Counted from the stretch's first letter, positions 27,266-36,633 are shown. The stretch: DNA of 64,000 nt from Ignavibacteriaceae bacterium (GCA_019638025.1 JAHBUO010000002.1:62001-126000); one strand, 5' to 3'. Numbers and translations are program-made. Notes: generated by a model not told the origin, from the sequence alone.

Positions 27266-30094
27266 ATGAATTCAATTAAAATCTTTTTTTTACTTATATT
27301 TTTTCAATTACCATTACTATCTCAAGTTTTGGAATGGACACCATTTTTTGCAACCGACCAGGATTCGATTATAATTATTTATGATGCAACAAAAGGAAAT
27401 GGAGCTTTGGCAAATGTGGGTCCGCCAATCTATGCTCATACCGGAGTTATAACAAATCTAAGTACAGGTCCAACAGATTGGAAATATGTAAAAACTCAGT
27501 GGACTCAAAATCTACCCGCAAACACAATGCAATTTTTGGGTGGTGGAAAGTGGAAAATCTCTTTTCACATAAGAAGTTATTATGGAGTGCCTGCATCAGA
27601 ACAAATTTTAAAATTAGCTTTCGTATTTAGAAATGCTGCCGGTACTATAGTTGGACGTGAAGCTGATGGAAGTGATATTTATCTTCCCTTAACTCAAGGT
27701 GGGTTGAATGTCGGATTTTCTCAACCATCGGAGAAACAAATACTGACACAGATAGGTGATACCATTACTGTTACGGCTGTATCTATTCAATCAACAAACT
27801 TAGCTTTGTATCTTGATGGAACATTGCTCAATCAAACATCCTCAAATACTTTGACGCACAAAATTCCGGTTAATGCTATCGGGAAGAAATATGTTAAAGC
27901 TGTTGTTACCGGCTCAAATAATGAAACTAAAGCCGATTCCTTCTACTTTATTGTTAGACCTCCGCTCACTATTGAAGCACTTCCAAATGGTATTGTTGAC
28001 GGAATAAACTATCTGAATAATGCTACTGTTGTTTTATCGATGTATGCTCCTGAAAAGGAGTTTGTTTATCTGATAGGTGATTTTAATAATTGGGAGCTTG
28101 ATAATAATTTCTACATGAAATCAACACCGGATAGAAATCGTTATTGGATTCAACTAAACAATTTAACTCCTCAACAAGAATATCGTTATCAGTTTAATGT
28201 TGATAATAAAATTCGTGTTGCTGATTGGTATGCCGAAAAACTTCTTGACCCATGGAATGATCCTTACATTAGCAATACTACTTACCCAAATCTAACACCA
28301 TATCCGACCGGGAAAACTGCAAATGTAGTTTCAGTATTAAAGACAGCCGAAACTCCTTATCAGTGGCAAACCACCAACTATCAACGTCCGGCGAAAGAAG
28401 ATTTGGTTATTTATGAATTGCTAATAAGAGATTTTTCTGCACGACATGATTATCAATTTTTAATTGATACATTAAGCTACTTGAAAAACTTAGGTGTAAA
28501 TGCAATTGAACTAATGCCGGTAAATGAATTTGAAGGAAATGAAAGTTGGGGCTATAACCCGATGTTCTATTTTGCACCGGATAAATATTATGGACCCAAA
28601 AATGAATTAAAAAGATTCATTGATATTTGTCATCAAAATGGAATTGCAGTAATTCTTGATATGGTATTAAATCATTCTTTCGGTAATTCTCCTATGGTTC
28701 GGTTGTATTGGGATGCCGTAAATAATAGACCGGCAACAAACAGCCCTTGGTTTAATCCTGTTGCGAAACACCCTTATAATGTAGGTTATGATTTTAACCA
28801 CGAAAGTCAGGCAACTAAAGATTTTGTTGATCGTGTGAATAAATATTGGCTTGTTGAATATCGAGTTGACGGTTATCGTTACGATTTAAGCAAAGGTTTC
28901 ACACAAGTTAATAGTGGTGATAATGTTGGATTATGGGGACAGTATGATCAATCCCGTATTAATCTACTAAAAAGAATGGTTGATAAAGTTTGGGAAGTTG
29001 ACCCAACAGCTTATACAATAATGGAGCATTTTGCAGATAATACCGAAGAGAAAGTCTTAGCTGATTATGGTATGATGTTGTGGGGAAATCTCAATTATAA
29101 TTATAGCGAAGCCTCAATGGCTTATCATGATAACAACAAGTCGAATTTATCATGGGGCTCATATAAGAATAGAGGATGGTTGTATCCACATTTGATAACC
29201 TATATGGAAAGTCATGACGAAGAACGGATGGTGGTAAGAAATCTTCTCTACGGAAATTCTTCGGGTTCATATAGTATTAAAAATTTAAATACAGCATTAA
29301 ACAGAATAAAACTTGCATCGGCATTTTTCTATACTATTCCCGGTCCTAAAATGTTATGGCAATTCGGTGAGTTGGGTTACGATATCTCAATCGATTATGA
29401 TTGCCGAGTTTGTAACAAACCCATTCGCTGGAATTATTATGCTGATATAAACCGATTTAATCTTTATCGCACAAAAGCAGCACTGATTAAACTGAAAAGA
29501 GAAAATGAAGCTTTTAGAAGTACAAATTATGCTTTAGATGTAGCTTCAGCAGTTAAAAGAATTCATATTTATCACTCAACAATGGATGTGGCAATAGTCG
29601 GTAATTTTGATGTTGTTCAAAGAAGCGTGAACCCGAACTTTAGCCGAACCGGTTATTGGTATGACTATTTCAGTGGAGATAGCGTAAACGTCTCAAATAC
29701 TCAAGCCCAAATTTCTTTAGAGCCGGGGCAGTTTTACATTTATACAACAAAAAAACTTCCAACTCCTCCGTCCGGAATTTTGCTAAGCGCCGAAGAGAGT
29801 GGAGAAGATTATATTTTAGAATCGTTTACTCTGCAACAGAATTATCCGAATCCATTTAATCCATCAACTACAATTAAATTCTCGATCCCTGAATCAGGTG
29901 AAGTTTCTCTGAAAATCTATGATGTCATCGGAAAAGCAGTTGCAACTCTGGTTGATGAATTTAAGTCTGTTGGGAATTATGAAATAAGCTTTAATTCAAA
30001 TGCGAATGGATTGAATCTTTCAAGTGGGATTTATTTTTATCAGCTAAAAATTAATTCTAAAATTGAGACACGGAAGATGGTTTTACTCCAGTAG
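27266..30094 (+). CDS. Secreted GH13 alpha-amylase-family enzyme with CBM48-like module and T9SS tail
   Basis: This 942-residue protein has a signal peptide (near LLSQ). Residues about 20-240 form beta-rich N-terminal domains. A CBM48/isoamylase-N-like domain lies at about 255-340 (VYLIGDFNNWELDNN). The GH13 barrel has DMVLNH (region I), VDGYRYDLSKG with nucleophile Asp540, IMEHFAD with acid/base Glu587, and MESHDEERM with Asp651, so the catalytic set is complete. The C-terminal T9SS type A domain starts at NYPNPFNP. Likely role: surface digestion of starch, glycogen or a related alpha-glucan. The order of N-terminal modules resembles pullulanase or maltogenic-type enzymes, but the exact linkage specificity is not determinable here. 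Confidence 0.9.
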   Translation: MNSIKIFFLLIFFQLPLLSQVLEWTPFFATDQDSIIIIYDATKGNGALANVGPPIYAHTGVITNLSTGPTDWKYVKTQWTQNLPANTMQFLGGGKWKISFHIRSYYGVPASEQILKLAFVFRNAAGTIVGREADGSDIYLPLTQGGLNVGFSQPSEKQILTQIGDTITVTAVSIQSTNLALYLDGTLLNQTSSNTLTHKIPVNAIGKKYVKAVVTGSNNETKADSFYFIVRPPLTIEALPNGIVDGINYLNNATVVLSMYAPEKEFVYLIGDFNNWELDNNFYMKSTPDRNRYWIQLNNLTPQQEYRYQFNVDNKIRVADWYAEKLLDPWNDPYISNTTYPNLTPYPTGKTANVVSVLKTAETPYQWQTTNYQRPAKEDLVIYELLIRDFSARHDYQFLIDTLSYLKNLGVNAIELMPVNEFEGNESWGYNPMFYFAPDKYYGPKNELKRFIDICHQNGIAVILDMVLNHSFGNSPMVRLYWDAVNNRPATNSPWFNPVAKHPYNVGYDFNHESQATKDFVDRVNKYWLVEYRVDGYRYDLSKGFTQVNSGDNVGLWGQYDQSRINLLKRMVDKVWEVDPTAYTIMEHFADNTEEKVLADYGMMLWGNLNYNYSEASMAYHDNNKSNLSWGSYKNRGWLYPHLITYMESHDEERMVVRNLLYGNSSGSYSIKNLNTALNRIKLASAFFYTIPGPKMLWQFGELGYDISIDYDCRVCNKPIRWNYYADINRFNLYRTKAALIKLKRENEAFRSTNYALDVASAVKRIHIYHSTMDVAIVGNFDVVQRSVNPNFSRTGYWYDYFSGDSVNVSNTQAQISLEPGQFYIYTTKKLPTPPSGILLSAEESGEDYILESFTLQQNYPNPFNPSTTIKFSIPESGEVSLKIYDVIGKAVATLVDEFKSVGNYEISFNSNANGLNLSSGIYFYQLKINSKIETRKMVLLQ

Positions 30095-30393
30095 AAGTAA
30101 GTTTTACCTGTATTTATTACGGAATAGGTAATTTTCTCCGTTAGTTCTTGTGCCTTGGGTTTCGATTTTTGAATTATCTGAAATAGGCTAATTGTTCTTT
30201 ATTTGGCTTTTTTTGTGGGGTAGTAAAAACTTGCATTCGAGGGAGAAATCCCAAAATGGAATAGTGTATCAGAATGAGCCAAATGTTTGTCGAGTAGCCG
30301 GGAAAATAAGCTAAAATTCAGTTGATTCGGCTATTCGGGGATTTGGTATGATAATTGAACAATTTTCTCCAATTAATCAATAGGAGGACACAA
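30095..30393 (+). other. 299-bp leader region upstream of the thioester surface protein
   Basis: No ORF or tRNA is seen. The last 100 bases have TAGCCG at about 30295 pairing with CGGCTA at about 30329 across a 28-base interior, and TATGAT near 30347 as a possible -10 box. A strong AGGAGG (30382-30387) lies 6 bp before the chosen start. The region probably carries the promoter and a structured 5' leader for the long adhesin mRNA. No known riboswitch class was recognised. Confidence 0.35.
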
Positions 30394-33300
30394 ATGGTTC
30401 TTAAATTAACAAACAAAATCTTCTTTTCTACCATGGTTGCATTGGCAGTGATTGTAATGTCATCAGCAATTTATGGATATGGATTAGATACCTCAAAAAC
30501 CGGAACAGATTTCCCGAAAGAGTATTTCAATGGTGCCATGGGAACTGAAAATTCAAGTGTTGCTAAAGTTTTCGGAACGGATAAGGGGGCAAATGTTTCT
30601 TTTACAAACCCTTATACTAACCAAACATTAAATACATGGGCCGGTACTTTTAATGGTCAGATGGATAATAATACAACAAAGTTTTACTGTATTGATATCT
30701 CACATAATATAGTCTACTACACATCAAGTCAACCACATACCTATACTGACGATGGTGTAACTCCTCCGGAGATTACTTACATTTTAAACAATTATTATCC
30801 CTTTAAAGCACTCCCTTATACAGGAAGTTTAACCGAGACAAACGAAGCCGCAGCTGTTCAATTAGCTATTTGGCACTACGCTGATGGTATGAATTTGAAC
30901 ACAGTTTCTGTTAGTGCTCTAAAAACAAGAGCATTACAAATTAAAGCTGATGCTGATGCAAACGCAGGATTAACATCTCCGTTTGAAACTCTTTTAATTT
31001 TACCTCAAACCCAAACTATTTTATTTGGACAAGCGGCAACCATTTCAATATCTGCACTTAATTATGCCGGTTTTCCACAGTCTGGTTTGAATGTAAATCT
31101 TTCTACTACTAATGGAAATCTAAATCCGACTTCTGTTGTTACCGGTGCAAATGGAACTGCTGGACCAATCACCCTAAACCATACAGGTGGATTGACCGCA
31201 ACTATAACAGCTAATGCCAATGCAGCCATTCCTCAAGGAACAAGATTTGTCCATTCAATTTCGCCTAATAATTATCAGAAATTGGTTCTTGCAACACCAA
31301 CAGTGGCAAATAGAGCTGTTACTGCTACCGTGAATTGGTATAGCCCAAATGGAAATTGTGATTTGAATGGTTTCACAACATTTACTCAAGGTGGATGGGG
31401 AAGCCCCTCTAATAGTGGACCTGGACAAATTAGAGATCAATACTTCTCTTCTGTATTTCCGACAGGCTTAGTCATAGGTGGAAATTTCAAAATTACTTTA
31501 ACTTCAGCAACAGCAGTTAAAAATTTCTTGCCTCAAGGAAGTACTGCCCAAGCTTTGACGCAAAATTATACAAATCCAACGACTGATATTACTGTTTTAG
31601 CCGGTCAACTTGCAGCACTTTCAATGAATATTTATTATAACAATGCCGGATATTTAGGGTCAAACCCAACAAAATTGAAAGATCTCGTTGTTTCTGCAGG
31701 TCCTTTAGCCGGATTAACCGTAATGCAAGTGCTTCAATTTGGAAATATTGCTTTAGGTGGCGGCTCAACTCCATATACATTTAGTGAGTTAAATAACGCA
31801 GCTACTATGATTAACGAAAACTTTGTTGATGGTACTGTGAACAATAACGGTTTAACTTGTGAAGTAGTTGTTCCTGCAAGTCTTGGTGATAAAGTATGGT
31901 TAGATGTCAATCAAAACGGTATTCAAGATGGTGGTGAAAACGGTGTTAGCGGGGTTACTGTTAGATTATATACTTGTTCTAATGTATTAGTAGGTCAACA
32001 AACAACAGATAACAACGGTAATTATCTCTTTACAAACCTTGTTCCTGGGTCATACTATGTGAAGTTTATTTTACCTTCAGGTTATCTCTTTAGTCCAAAA
32101 GATCAAGGTTCAAATAATAATGTTGATTCAGATGCGGATCCAAACACCGGGAAAACAGTTTGTATCACTTTAAGTAGTGGACAGACAGACCTTTCATGGG
32201 ATGCGGGTATATATCTTGAAACACAAAATACACAATCAGATTTAAGTTTAACTAAAATAGTTGATAATGCTACTCCAAATGATGGTGATAATGTTACTTA
32301 CACAGTTCAGGTTACAAATCATGGTCCTGCAAATGCAACAGGTGTTGAAGTTACAGATATTCTTCCTGCAGGAGTAGATTTCTTATCGGCTTCAGCATCA
32401 ACCGGTACATTTAACAACACAAACGGTAAATGGACTGTCGGAAACCTTAACAATGGAATGACTGCAACTTTAACTATCACAGTAAAAGTAAATCTTTCGT
32501 CAATAAACACAAGTGCATTCAACTTAGGTGCGGCTCAAGATTTCAATCTTTTTGTTCTTGAAGATTTGAATCAACCTTCATCAGATACCGAAGGAAAAGT
32601 TGCAGTTGGTAGAGATGCAAATCTTTCTAACTATAGTGTTGGAGATAAACTTCCTAATTCTAACGGTGCTGAAGATGTATTGGTAGTTGGCAGAGATTTA
32701 TACTATACTAGCGGTGCAGTAATCGGTGGTAATGTGGTTTATGGAAATGCTACTAATCTCCCGATATATGGCGTTAGCATTACCGGTGGAACATTAAGAA
32801 AAGATGCTACAGCTATTGATTTTGCAGATGCAGCAAGCTACTTAACCGGATTATCGACTCAACTTTCAAATTATACAACAAACGGAACAACTACATTCCA
32901 ATGGTCGGGATTGACACTAAACGGTAGTGACCCTTACTTGAATGTATTTTCAGTTTCAGGTGCTAATTTATCTGATGCTACAAATTTTGTTATCAATGTG
33001 CCGACAGGCTCGGTAGTATTAGTAAATATAGATGGAACAAACATTCACTGGAATGGTGGTTTCTCAGTAAACGGTACAGCAAAAAATAACGTGTTGTTAA
33101 ACTTCTATCAAGAAACTAATCTGACAATAGTTGGAATCGGAGTTCTTGGTTCAGTATTAGCTCCTTTTGCTGATGTTAACTTTGCTTCCGGTGTTATTAA
33201 TGGCCAAGTGATTTGTAAATCTATGACCGGACAAGGTCAATTTAACTTAGCTCCATTCATTGGAAATATTCCTTCAGAAACTACATTAAAGAATATTGCT

Positions 33301-34584
33301 GAAGTTACAGCATGTGATCAAAATGATCCCGATTCAACACCGGGCAACGGTATTGAAACAGAAGACGATTTTGGATTTGCATCAATTACAGTTACACGCC
33401 AAACTACACCTACTGGTGGAACTGGAAATGCAAACTGGCAATTAGTTAGTTCATTCGGATTCGGTGAAATCGTATGGACAATGGTTCGTGACAACAACGG
33501 AAATATGTTATCAGGTACATGGGGTGGAAATATCTATCGCTCACTTGATAATGGAATTAACTGGACACGCATCAATAGCTCGATGTCAGTAGTATTTGTA
33601 TGGTCATTAGCAATTAACTCAAGCAATCATATTTTTGCCGGAACAGAGCATGGCGTTTATAAATCAGTTGATGATGGTGCAAGCTGGCAATTAACTTCAT
33701 TAAGCGGAAAAGATGTTCGTTCAGTAGTTATTACTGCAAACGGTACATTATTAGCCGGTACATGGGGTTATGGTGTCTACAAATCAGTTGATAACGGAGC
33801 TACATGGTCACAAGTCAACACTGGGCTAGCTAATAGCACGGTTATGGCTTTGGCTGTAAACTCAAACAACTCAGTGTTTGCCGGAACATTTGGTGCCGGA
33901 GTTAGCAAATCAGTTAATGAAGGTGGTTCATGGTCTACATTAAATGTTGGTTACAATTATGTATGGTCATTAGCAATTACTTCTGATGATGTAATCTTTG
34001 CCGGAACTTATGGAAATGGATTATATCGCTCAACAGATTTTGGTGCTACCTGGTCAAAAGTTGACAACGGCTTAAATGCAAATTACATTTATGCTATCCA
34101 AATTGATAATGATGATAATATCTTCGTAAGTGCTTGGGCAGCAGGTGTTTATGCTTCAACAAACAGTGGAAACAACTGGGCTACATTCGGTATGGGCGGA
34201 TTTGGTGTGAGTTCATTACTCTTAAATACAGATGACGGAACTATCTATGCCGGAACAAGTACAGGTCAACTTTATAAATCAAACTCAACAGTACTTTCTG
34301 CAAAGAATGAAACTTTACCGGTTGAATTTAAGTTGGAACAAAATTATCCAAACCCATTCAATCCGACTACAACAATTAACTTTAGTGTTCCTCAAAACGG
34401 AAACTATCAGTTAAAAGTGTTTAACATTCTTGGTCAAGAAGTAGCAACCTTATTAAATGGTGAACTAAAAACCGGAAATCATTCAATCAACTTTGATGCA
34501 TCAAAACTTGCTTCAGGTGTGTATGTTTACAGATTTACCGGAAATAATGTTAACATTTCTAAGAAGATGTTGTTACAAAAGTAA
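30394..34584 (+). CDS. Multidomain surface adhesin: thioester domain, SdrD-B, DUF11 split by choice-of-anchor-A, propeller, T9SS tail
   Basis: The start is set at ATG 30394, after AGGAGG (30382). An upstream in-frame start at 30355 lacks a site. The 1396-residue product has a signal peptide (1-29). A thioester adhesin domain follows, with FYCID (Cys99) and AVQLAIW (Gln156), the pair that forms a Cys-Gln thioester in this family. Unassigned beta domains run to about 490. Next come an SdrD-B-like domain (about 495-608, GDKVWLDVNQNGIQDG) and a DUF11 domain beginning at about 615. At about 705-962 a choice-of-anchor-A domain interrupts it, and DUF11 resumes at NIAEVTACDQ to about 1000. A BNR-like propeller of GVYKSVDxGxxW repeats lies at about 1012-1300, then a T9SS tail (NYPNPFNP). 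It probably attaches covalently to surfaces. Confidence 0.85.
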   Translation: MVLKLTNKIFFSTMVALAVIVMSSAIYGYGLDTSKTGTDFPKEYFNGAMGTENSSVAKVFGTDKGANVSFTNPYTNQTLNTWAGTFNGQMDNNTTKFYCIDISHNIVYYTSSQPHTYTDDGVTPPEITYILNNYYPFKALPYTGSLTETNEAAAVQLAIWHYADGMNLNTVSVSALKTRALQIKADADANAGLTSPFETLLILPQTQTILFGQAATISISALNYAGFPQSGLNVNLSTTNGNLNPTSVVTGANGTAGPITLNHTGGLTATITANANAAIPQGTRFVHSISPNNYQKLVLATPTVANRAVTATVNWYSPNGNCDLNGFTTFTQGGWGSPSNSGPGQIRDQYFSSVFPTGLVIGGNFKITLTSATAVKNFLPQGSTAQALTQNYTNPTTDITVLAGQLAALSMNIYYNNAGYLGSNPTKLKDLVVSAGPLAGLTVMQVLQFGNIALGGGSTPYTFSELNNAATMINENFVDGTVNNNGLTCEVVVPASLGDKVWLDVNQNGIQDGGENGVSGVTVRLYTCSNVLVGQQTTDNNGNYLFTNLVPGSYYVKFILPSGYLFSPKDQGSNNNVDSDADPNTGKTVCITLSSGQTDLSWDAGIYLETQNTQSDLSLTKIVDNATPNDGDNVTYTVQVTNHGPANATGVEVTDILPAGVDFLSASASTGTFNNTNGKWTVGNLNNGMTATLTITVKVNLSSINTSAFNLGAAQDFNLFVLEDLNQPSSDTEGKVAVGRDANLSNYSVGDKLPNSNGAEDVLVVGRDLYYTSGAVIGGNVVYGNATNLPIYGVSITGGTLRKDATAIDFADAASYLTGLSTQLSNYTTNGTTTFQWSGLTLNGSDPYLNVFSVSGANLSDATNFVINVPTGSVVLVNIDGTNIHWNGGFSVNGTAKNNVLLNFYQETNLTIVGIGVLGSVLAPFADVNFASGVINGQVICKSMTGQGQFNLAPFIGNIPSETTLKNIAEVTACDQNDPDSTPGNGIETEDDFGFASITVTRQTTPTGGTGNANWQLVSSFGFGEIVWTMVRDNNGNMLSGTWGGNIYRSLDNGINWTRINSSMSVVFVWSLAINSSNHIFAGTEHGVYKSVDDGASWQLTSLSGKDVRSVVITANGTLLAGTWGYGVYKSVDNGATWSQVNTGLANSTVMALAVNSNNSVFAGTFGAGVSKSVNEGGSWSTLNVGYNYVWSLAITSDDVIFAGTYGNGLYRSTDFGATWSKVDNGLNANYIYAIQIDNDDNIFVSAWAAGVYASTNSGNNWATFGMGGFGVSSLLLNTDDGTIYAGTSTGQLYKSNSTVLSAKNETLPVEFKLEQNYPNPFNPTTTINFSVPQNGNYQLKVFNILGQEVATLLNGELKTGNHSINFDASKLASGVYVYRFTGNNVNISKKMLLQK
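33460..34290 (+). repeat. In-gene propeller repeats of the surface adhesin
   Basis: About six units of roughly 42 codons carry the pattern (I/L/V)FAGTxGxGVYKSVDxGxxW. Examples are FAGTEHGVYKSVDDGASW, LAGTWGYGVYKSVDNGATW and FAGTYGNGLYRSTDFGATW. They form a BNR/sortilin-like beta-propeller in the product. DNA identity between units is moderate, so recent expansion is not evident. Confidence 0.8.
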
Positions 34585-34606
34585 GATTCAAAAATAATCT
34601 CTTAAT

Positions 34607-34642
34607 CAAAGGCTGCCGATTATCGACAGCCTTTGGTTTTTT
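34607..34642 (+). terminator. Rho-independent terminator after the surface adhesin
   Basis: Stem CAAAGGCTG (34607-34615) pairs with CAGCCTTTG (34627-34635), loop of 11 bases, followed by GTTTTTT. It begins 22 bp past the adhesin stop and isolates it from the toxin-antitoxin pair. Confidence 0.88.
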
Positions 34643-34937
34643 AAAGGGATATTGATGTGTACTGTAAAATCACCAACTCACCATAAGTTATTCTTGTGTG
34701 AAGAGAAGAACTTATAATTTCCCTAAAAATTAAATATTTGTTTTCCTATAGAAGAACTTTTGCGCCTCTTGTGTTTAGGTGCCTTCGGTTTTAAGAAAAA
34801 ACTCCAACACAAAGTTCACTAAGGGAAACCACACGAAGTGCACAATTTGTGATGCATTAAAAACTTAGAGGCAACTGTTTTTTTTTATATTGCATATATA
34901 TCACCAATGTGATATCATTCCTAAAAAGAATTATAAA
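34643..34937. other. Gene-free spacer with decayed CACAAAG/CACTAAGG-type sequence
   Basis: With the terminator just before it, the gap from the adhesin to the antitoxin is 353 bp. No credible ORF is seen. Bases 34804-34846 contain CACAAAGTTCACTAAGG and ACACGAAGTGCACAA, and 34757-34790 hold a roughly complementary text (GCGCCTCTTGTGTTTAGG). Such strings recur as short degenerate repeats near accessory genes in many environmental genomes (recollection, not checked). Confidence 0.4.
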
Positions 34938-35165
34938 ATGATACGAACAATAATATCACTCCCAAGGGAAATAAAAGTCTGGTTAGACGATTATTCGAAG
35001 AAAAAAAATAAACCAACTGCAGAAACAATCAGGGAAGCATTAATCCAATATCGAGAAAAAGTAGAATCAGAAAAAATAGACGCCCTCTCCATAACAGCCG
35101 GAATTTGGTCTGAAAAGAAAATTGATGGTAATGATTATGTAGAAAAGTCAAGAGCAGACTGGTGA
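34938..35165 (+). CDS. Ribbon-helix-helix (CopG-like) antitoxin
   Basis: This 75-residue protein starts with MIRTIISLPREIKVWLDDY, a beta strand and first helix typical of ribbon-helix-helix DNA-binding antitoxins. TAETIREALIQYRE then forms the second helix. An upstream in-frame ATG at 34890 would add 16 residues without domain content, so 34938 is preferred. The acidic and aromatic C-terminal part (about 50-75) probably wraps the toxin. The stop lies 4 bp before a PIN-domain gene, the normal antitoxin-toxin order. The complex is expected to repress its own promoter. Confidence 0.8.
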   Translation: MIRTIISLPREIKVWLDDYSKKKNKPTAETIREALIQYREKVESEKIDALSITAGIWSEKKIDGNDYVEKSRADW

Positions 35166-35169
35166 TGAT

Positions 35170-35532
35170 ATGAAATATGTTATAGATACGGTTATTTTAA
35201 TTGATCACTTGAATGGGATTAAGAAAGCTACACAATGGCTGAAGCGAAATAACGATTCATTTATAAGTCCGATAACAAGAGCCGAATTATTGGTTGGAAC
35301 AGCAGAAACTGAAAAACACTCAATAAAATTACTTTTAGACAGTTTTGAAACACTCCCAATCAACAATGAAGTTGCAGATTTAGCAGCAGAGCTACGAAAG
35401 AAATTTAGATTTAAACTTCCGGATGCATTTCATGCAGCGTTAGCGGTAATAAATAAGGTGAAATTAGTAACAAGAAATACTAAGGATTTTAGTTCGGAGA
35501 TGGGATTTGTTATAATACCTTATAAACTCTAG
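35170..35532 (+). CDS. VapC-like PIN-domain ribonuclease toxin
   Basis: This 120-residue protein has the complete acidic site of PIN ribonucleases: Asp6 in YVIDTVILIDHL, Glu39 in TRAELLVG, Asp85 in LPDAFHAA and Asp106 in TRNTKDF. VapC toxins cut tRNA or rRNA when the labile antitoxin is lost, stopping growth under stress. Length and motif spacing are typical, so it should be active. The pair stands alone between a terminator and a convergent transporter gene, in a spacer with repeat-like text, which suggests an accessory insertion (inference). Confidence 0.88.
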   Translation: MKYVIDTVILIDHLNGIKKATQWLKRNNDSFISPITRAELLVGTAETEKHSIKLLLDSFETLPINNEVADLAAELRKKFRFKLPDAFHAALAVINKVKLVTRNTKDFSSEMGFVIIPYKL

Positions 35533-35585
35533 TAGCAAATCGAAAAATTTAAAACATATTATCGCCACGTTTTTAACTATCAAAA

Positions 35586-36509
35586 TCAACCTTTTCTATT
35601 TTTTACTTTAAACGAGGAAAGATTTGTATTTATAATAGCAACAGCACTTAAAATTATTGTCATTGCTACTAAGATTTTCACGGTAATTTGTTCATCCGCA
35701 AAAAGCCAGCCGAGTATTAACGCAACTATCGGATTGACATAAGCATAAGTAGTTGCTTTTGCAGCTCCGGCTGCTTCAAGTAACCACATATAAGCGGTGA
35801 ATGCAACAATCGAACCGAAAATAGTTAAATAAACAAGAGCCGAAATCGATCTGAGTGAAATTAATTCAACTGAAAATTTTGAAGCATCACCGGTAATTAA
35901 ACTGAAGAAAAATAATAATATCCCTCCCCCAATCATTTCGATTGCAACGGTGAGAATTTTTGATTTGGGGAGTATTGCGCGGTTGCTGTATATTGAACCC
36001 AGCGCCCAAGTAAAAGTGGCAAACAATAGAACTCCTGCCCCAACTAAATCAACGCTCCCACCGTTTGTTAAATCTTGTGGATTAACTAAAAGAAACAAGC
36101 CGATGAACCCTAATACTACTCCAAGAACAGTTTTAACGCCAATCCGTTCACCGTTTGGTATAACCCAATTTATTATCATAATCCAAATCGGGACAGTTGA
36201 TACAAGCAATGCAGTCAATCCTGATGGAACATATTGTTCAGCCCAAACAACACCGCCGTTTCCTCCGAGTAACAATAGCCCGCCAATTATAAAACCGGAA
36301 CGCCAATGAATAAAAGTTAATTTCTCTTTCGATTTTATTCGAGCCAGAAGATACAAGACTGACCCAGCCAACAGAAATCGAAAACTCGCCATTAGAAAGG
36401 GAGGAATTGTTTCGATAGCAATTCGAATTCCTAAATATGTTGAGCCCCAGATTATATAAACTGCTGCAAATGCAAAAATTAGTTTTATAGTTGTGCTTCT
36501 ATTTTTCAA
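35586..36509 (-). CDS. EamA/DMT-family membrane transporter
   Basis: This 307-residue protein has about ten transmembrane helices arranged as two EamA repeats. The first begins AAVYIIWGSTYLGIRIAIETIPPF, including the family's WGS(T/N)-type start, and the second begins near GSIYSNRAILP. It ends with a charged KVKNRKG tail. DMT members of the YedA/RhaT-like group export amino acids, purines or other metabolites, and substrate cannot be assigned. The gene is divergent from valS (202-bp gap) and convergent with the VapC gene. Confidence 0.88.
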   Translation of the reverse strand: MKNRSTTIKLIFAFAAVYIIWGSTYLGIRIAIETIPPFLMASFRFLLAGSVLYLLARIKSKEKLTFIHWRSGFIIGGLLLLGGNGGVVWAEQYVPSGLTALLVSTVPIWIMIINWVIPNGERIGVKTVLGVVLGFIGLFLLVNPQDLTNGGSVDLVGAGVLLFATFTWALGSIYSNRAILPKSKILTVAIEMIGGGILLFFFSLITGDASKFSVELISLRSISALVYLTIFGSIVAFTAYMWLLEAAGAAKATTYAYVNPIVALILGWLFADEQITVKILVAMTIILSAVAIINTNLSSFKVKNRKG

Positions 36510-36617
36510 GTTAACTCATTTATTAAACGATGCAAACATAAACTATATTCTTTAAAAATTGAATTATGCGTAAATAAAATTTTCAAACAACGTTTCCACC
36601 CGATAAAAGAGGAACTA

Positions 36618-36633
36618 AAATTCCTTATATTTA
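36618..36633 (+). promoter_or_regulatory. Possible promoter core upstream of valS
   Basis: AAATTCCTTATATTT (36618-36632) contains a TAnnTTT core (36626-36633, last base A) and is identical to a word upstream of the large GH13 gene. It lies about 80 bp before the valS ATG. No clear -33 element. Confidence 0.25.

Noticed and set aside
30200-30393. Cyclic-di-GMP or cobalamin riboswitch before the adhesin
   Set aside because: The conserved core sequences of those riboswitches are not present.
33460-34290. Repeated DNA suggesting a CRISPR or tandem array
   Set aside because: The periodicity is codon-phased and encodes propeller blades. No spacer/repeat structure.
35950-36309. 119-codon plus-strand frame
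   Set aside because: It lies antisense inside the DMT transporter and is rich in Pro/Thr/Asn, as expected from reading a membrane gene backwards.
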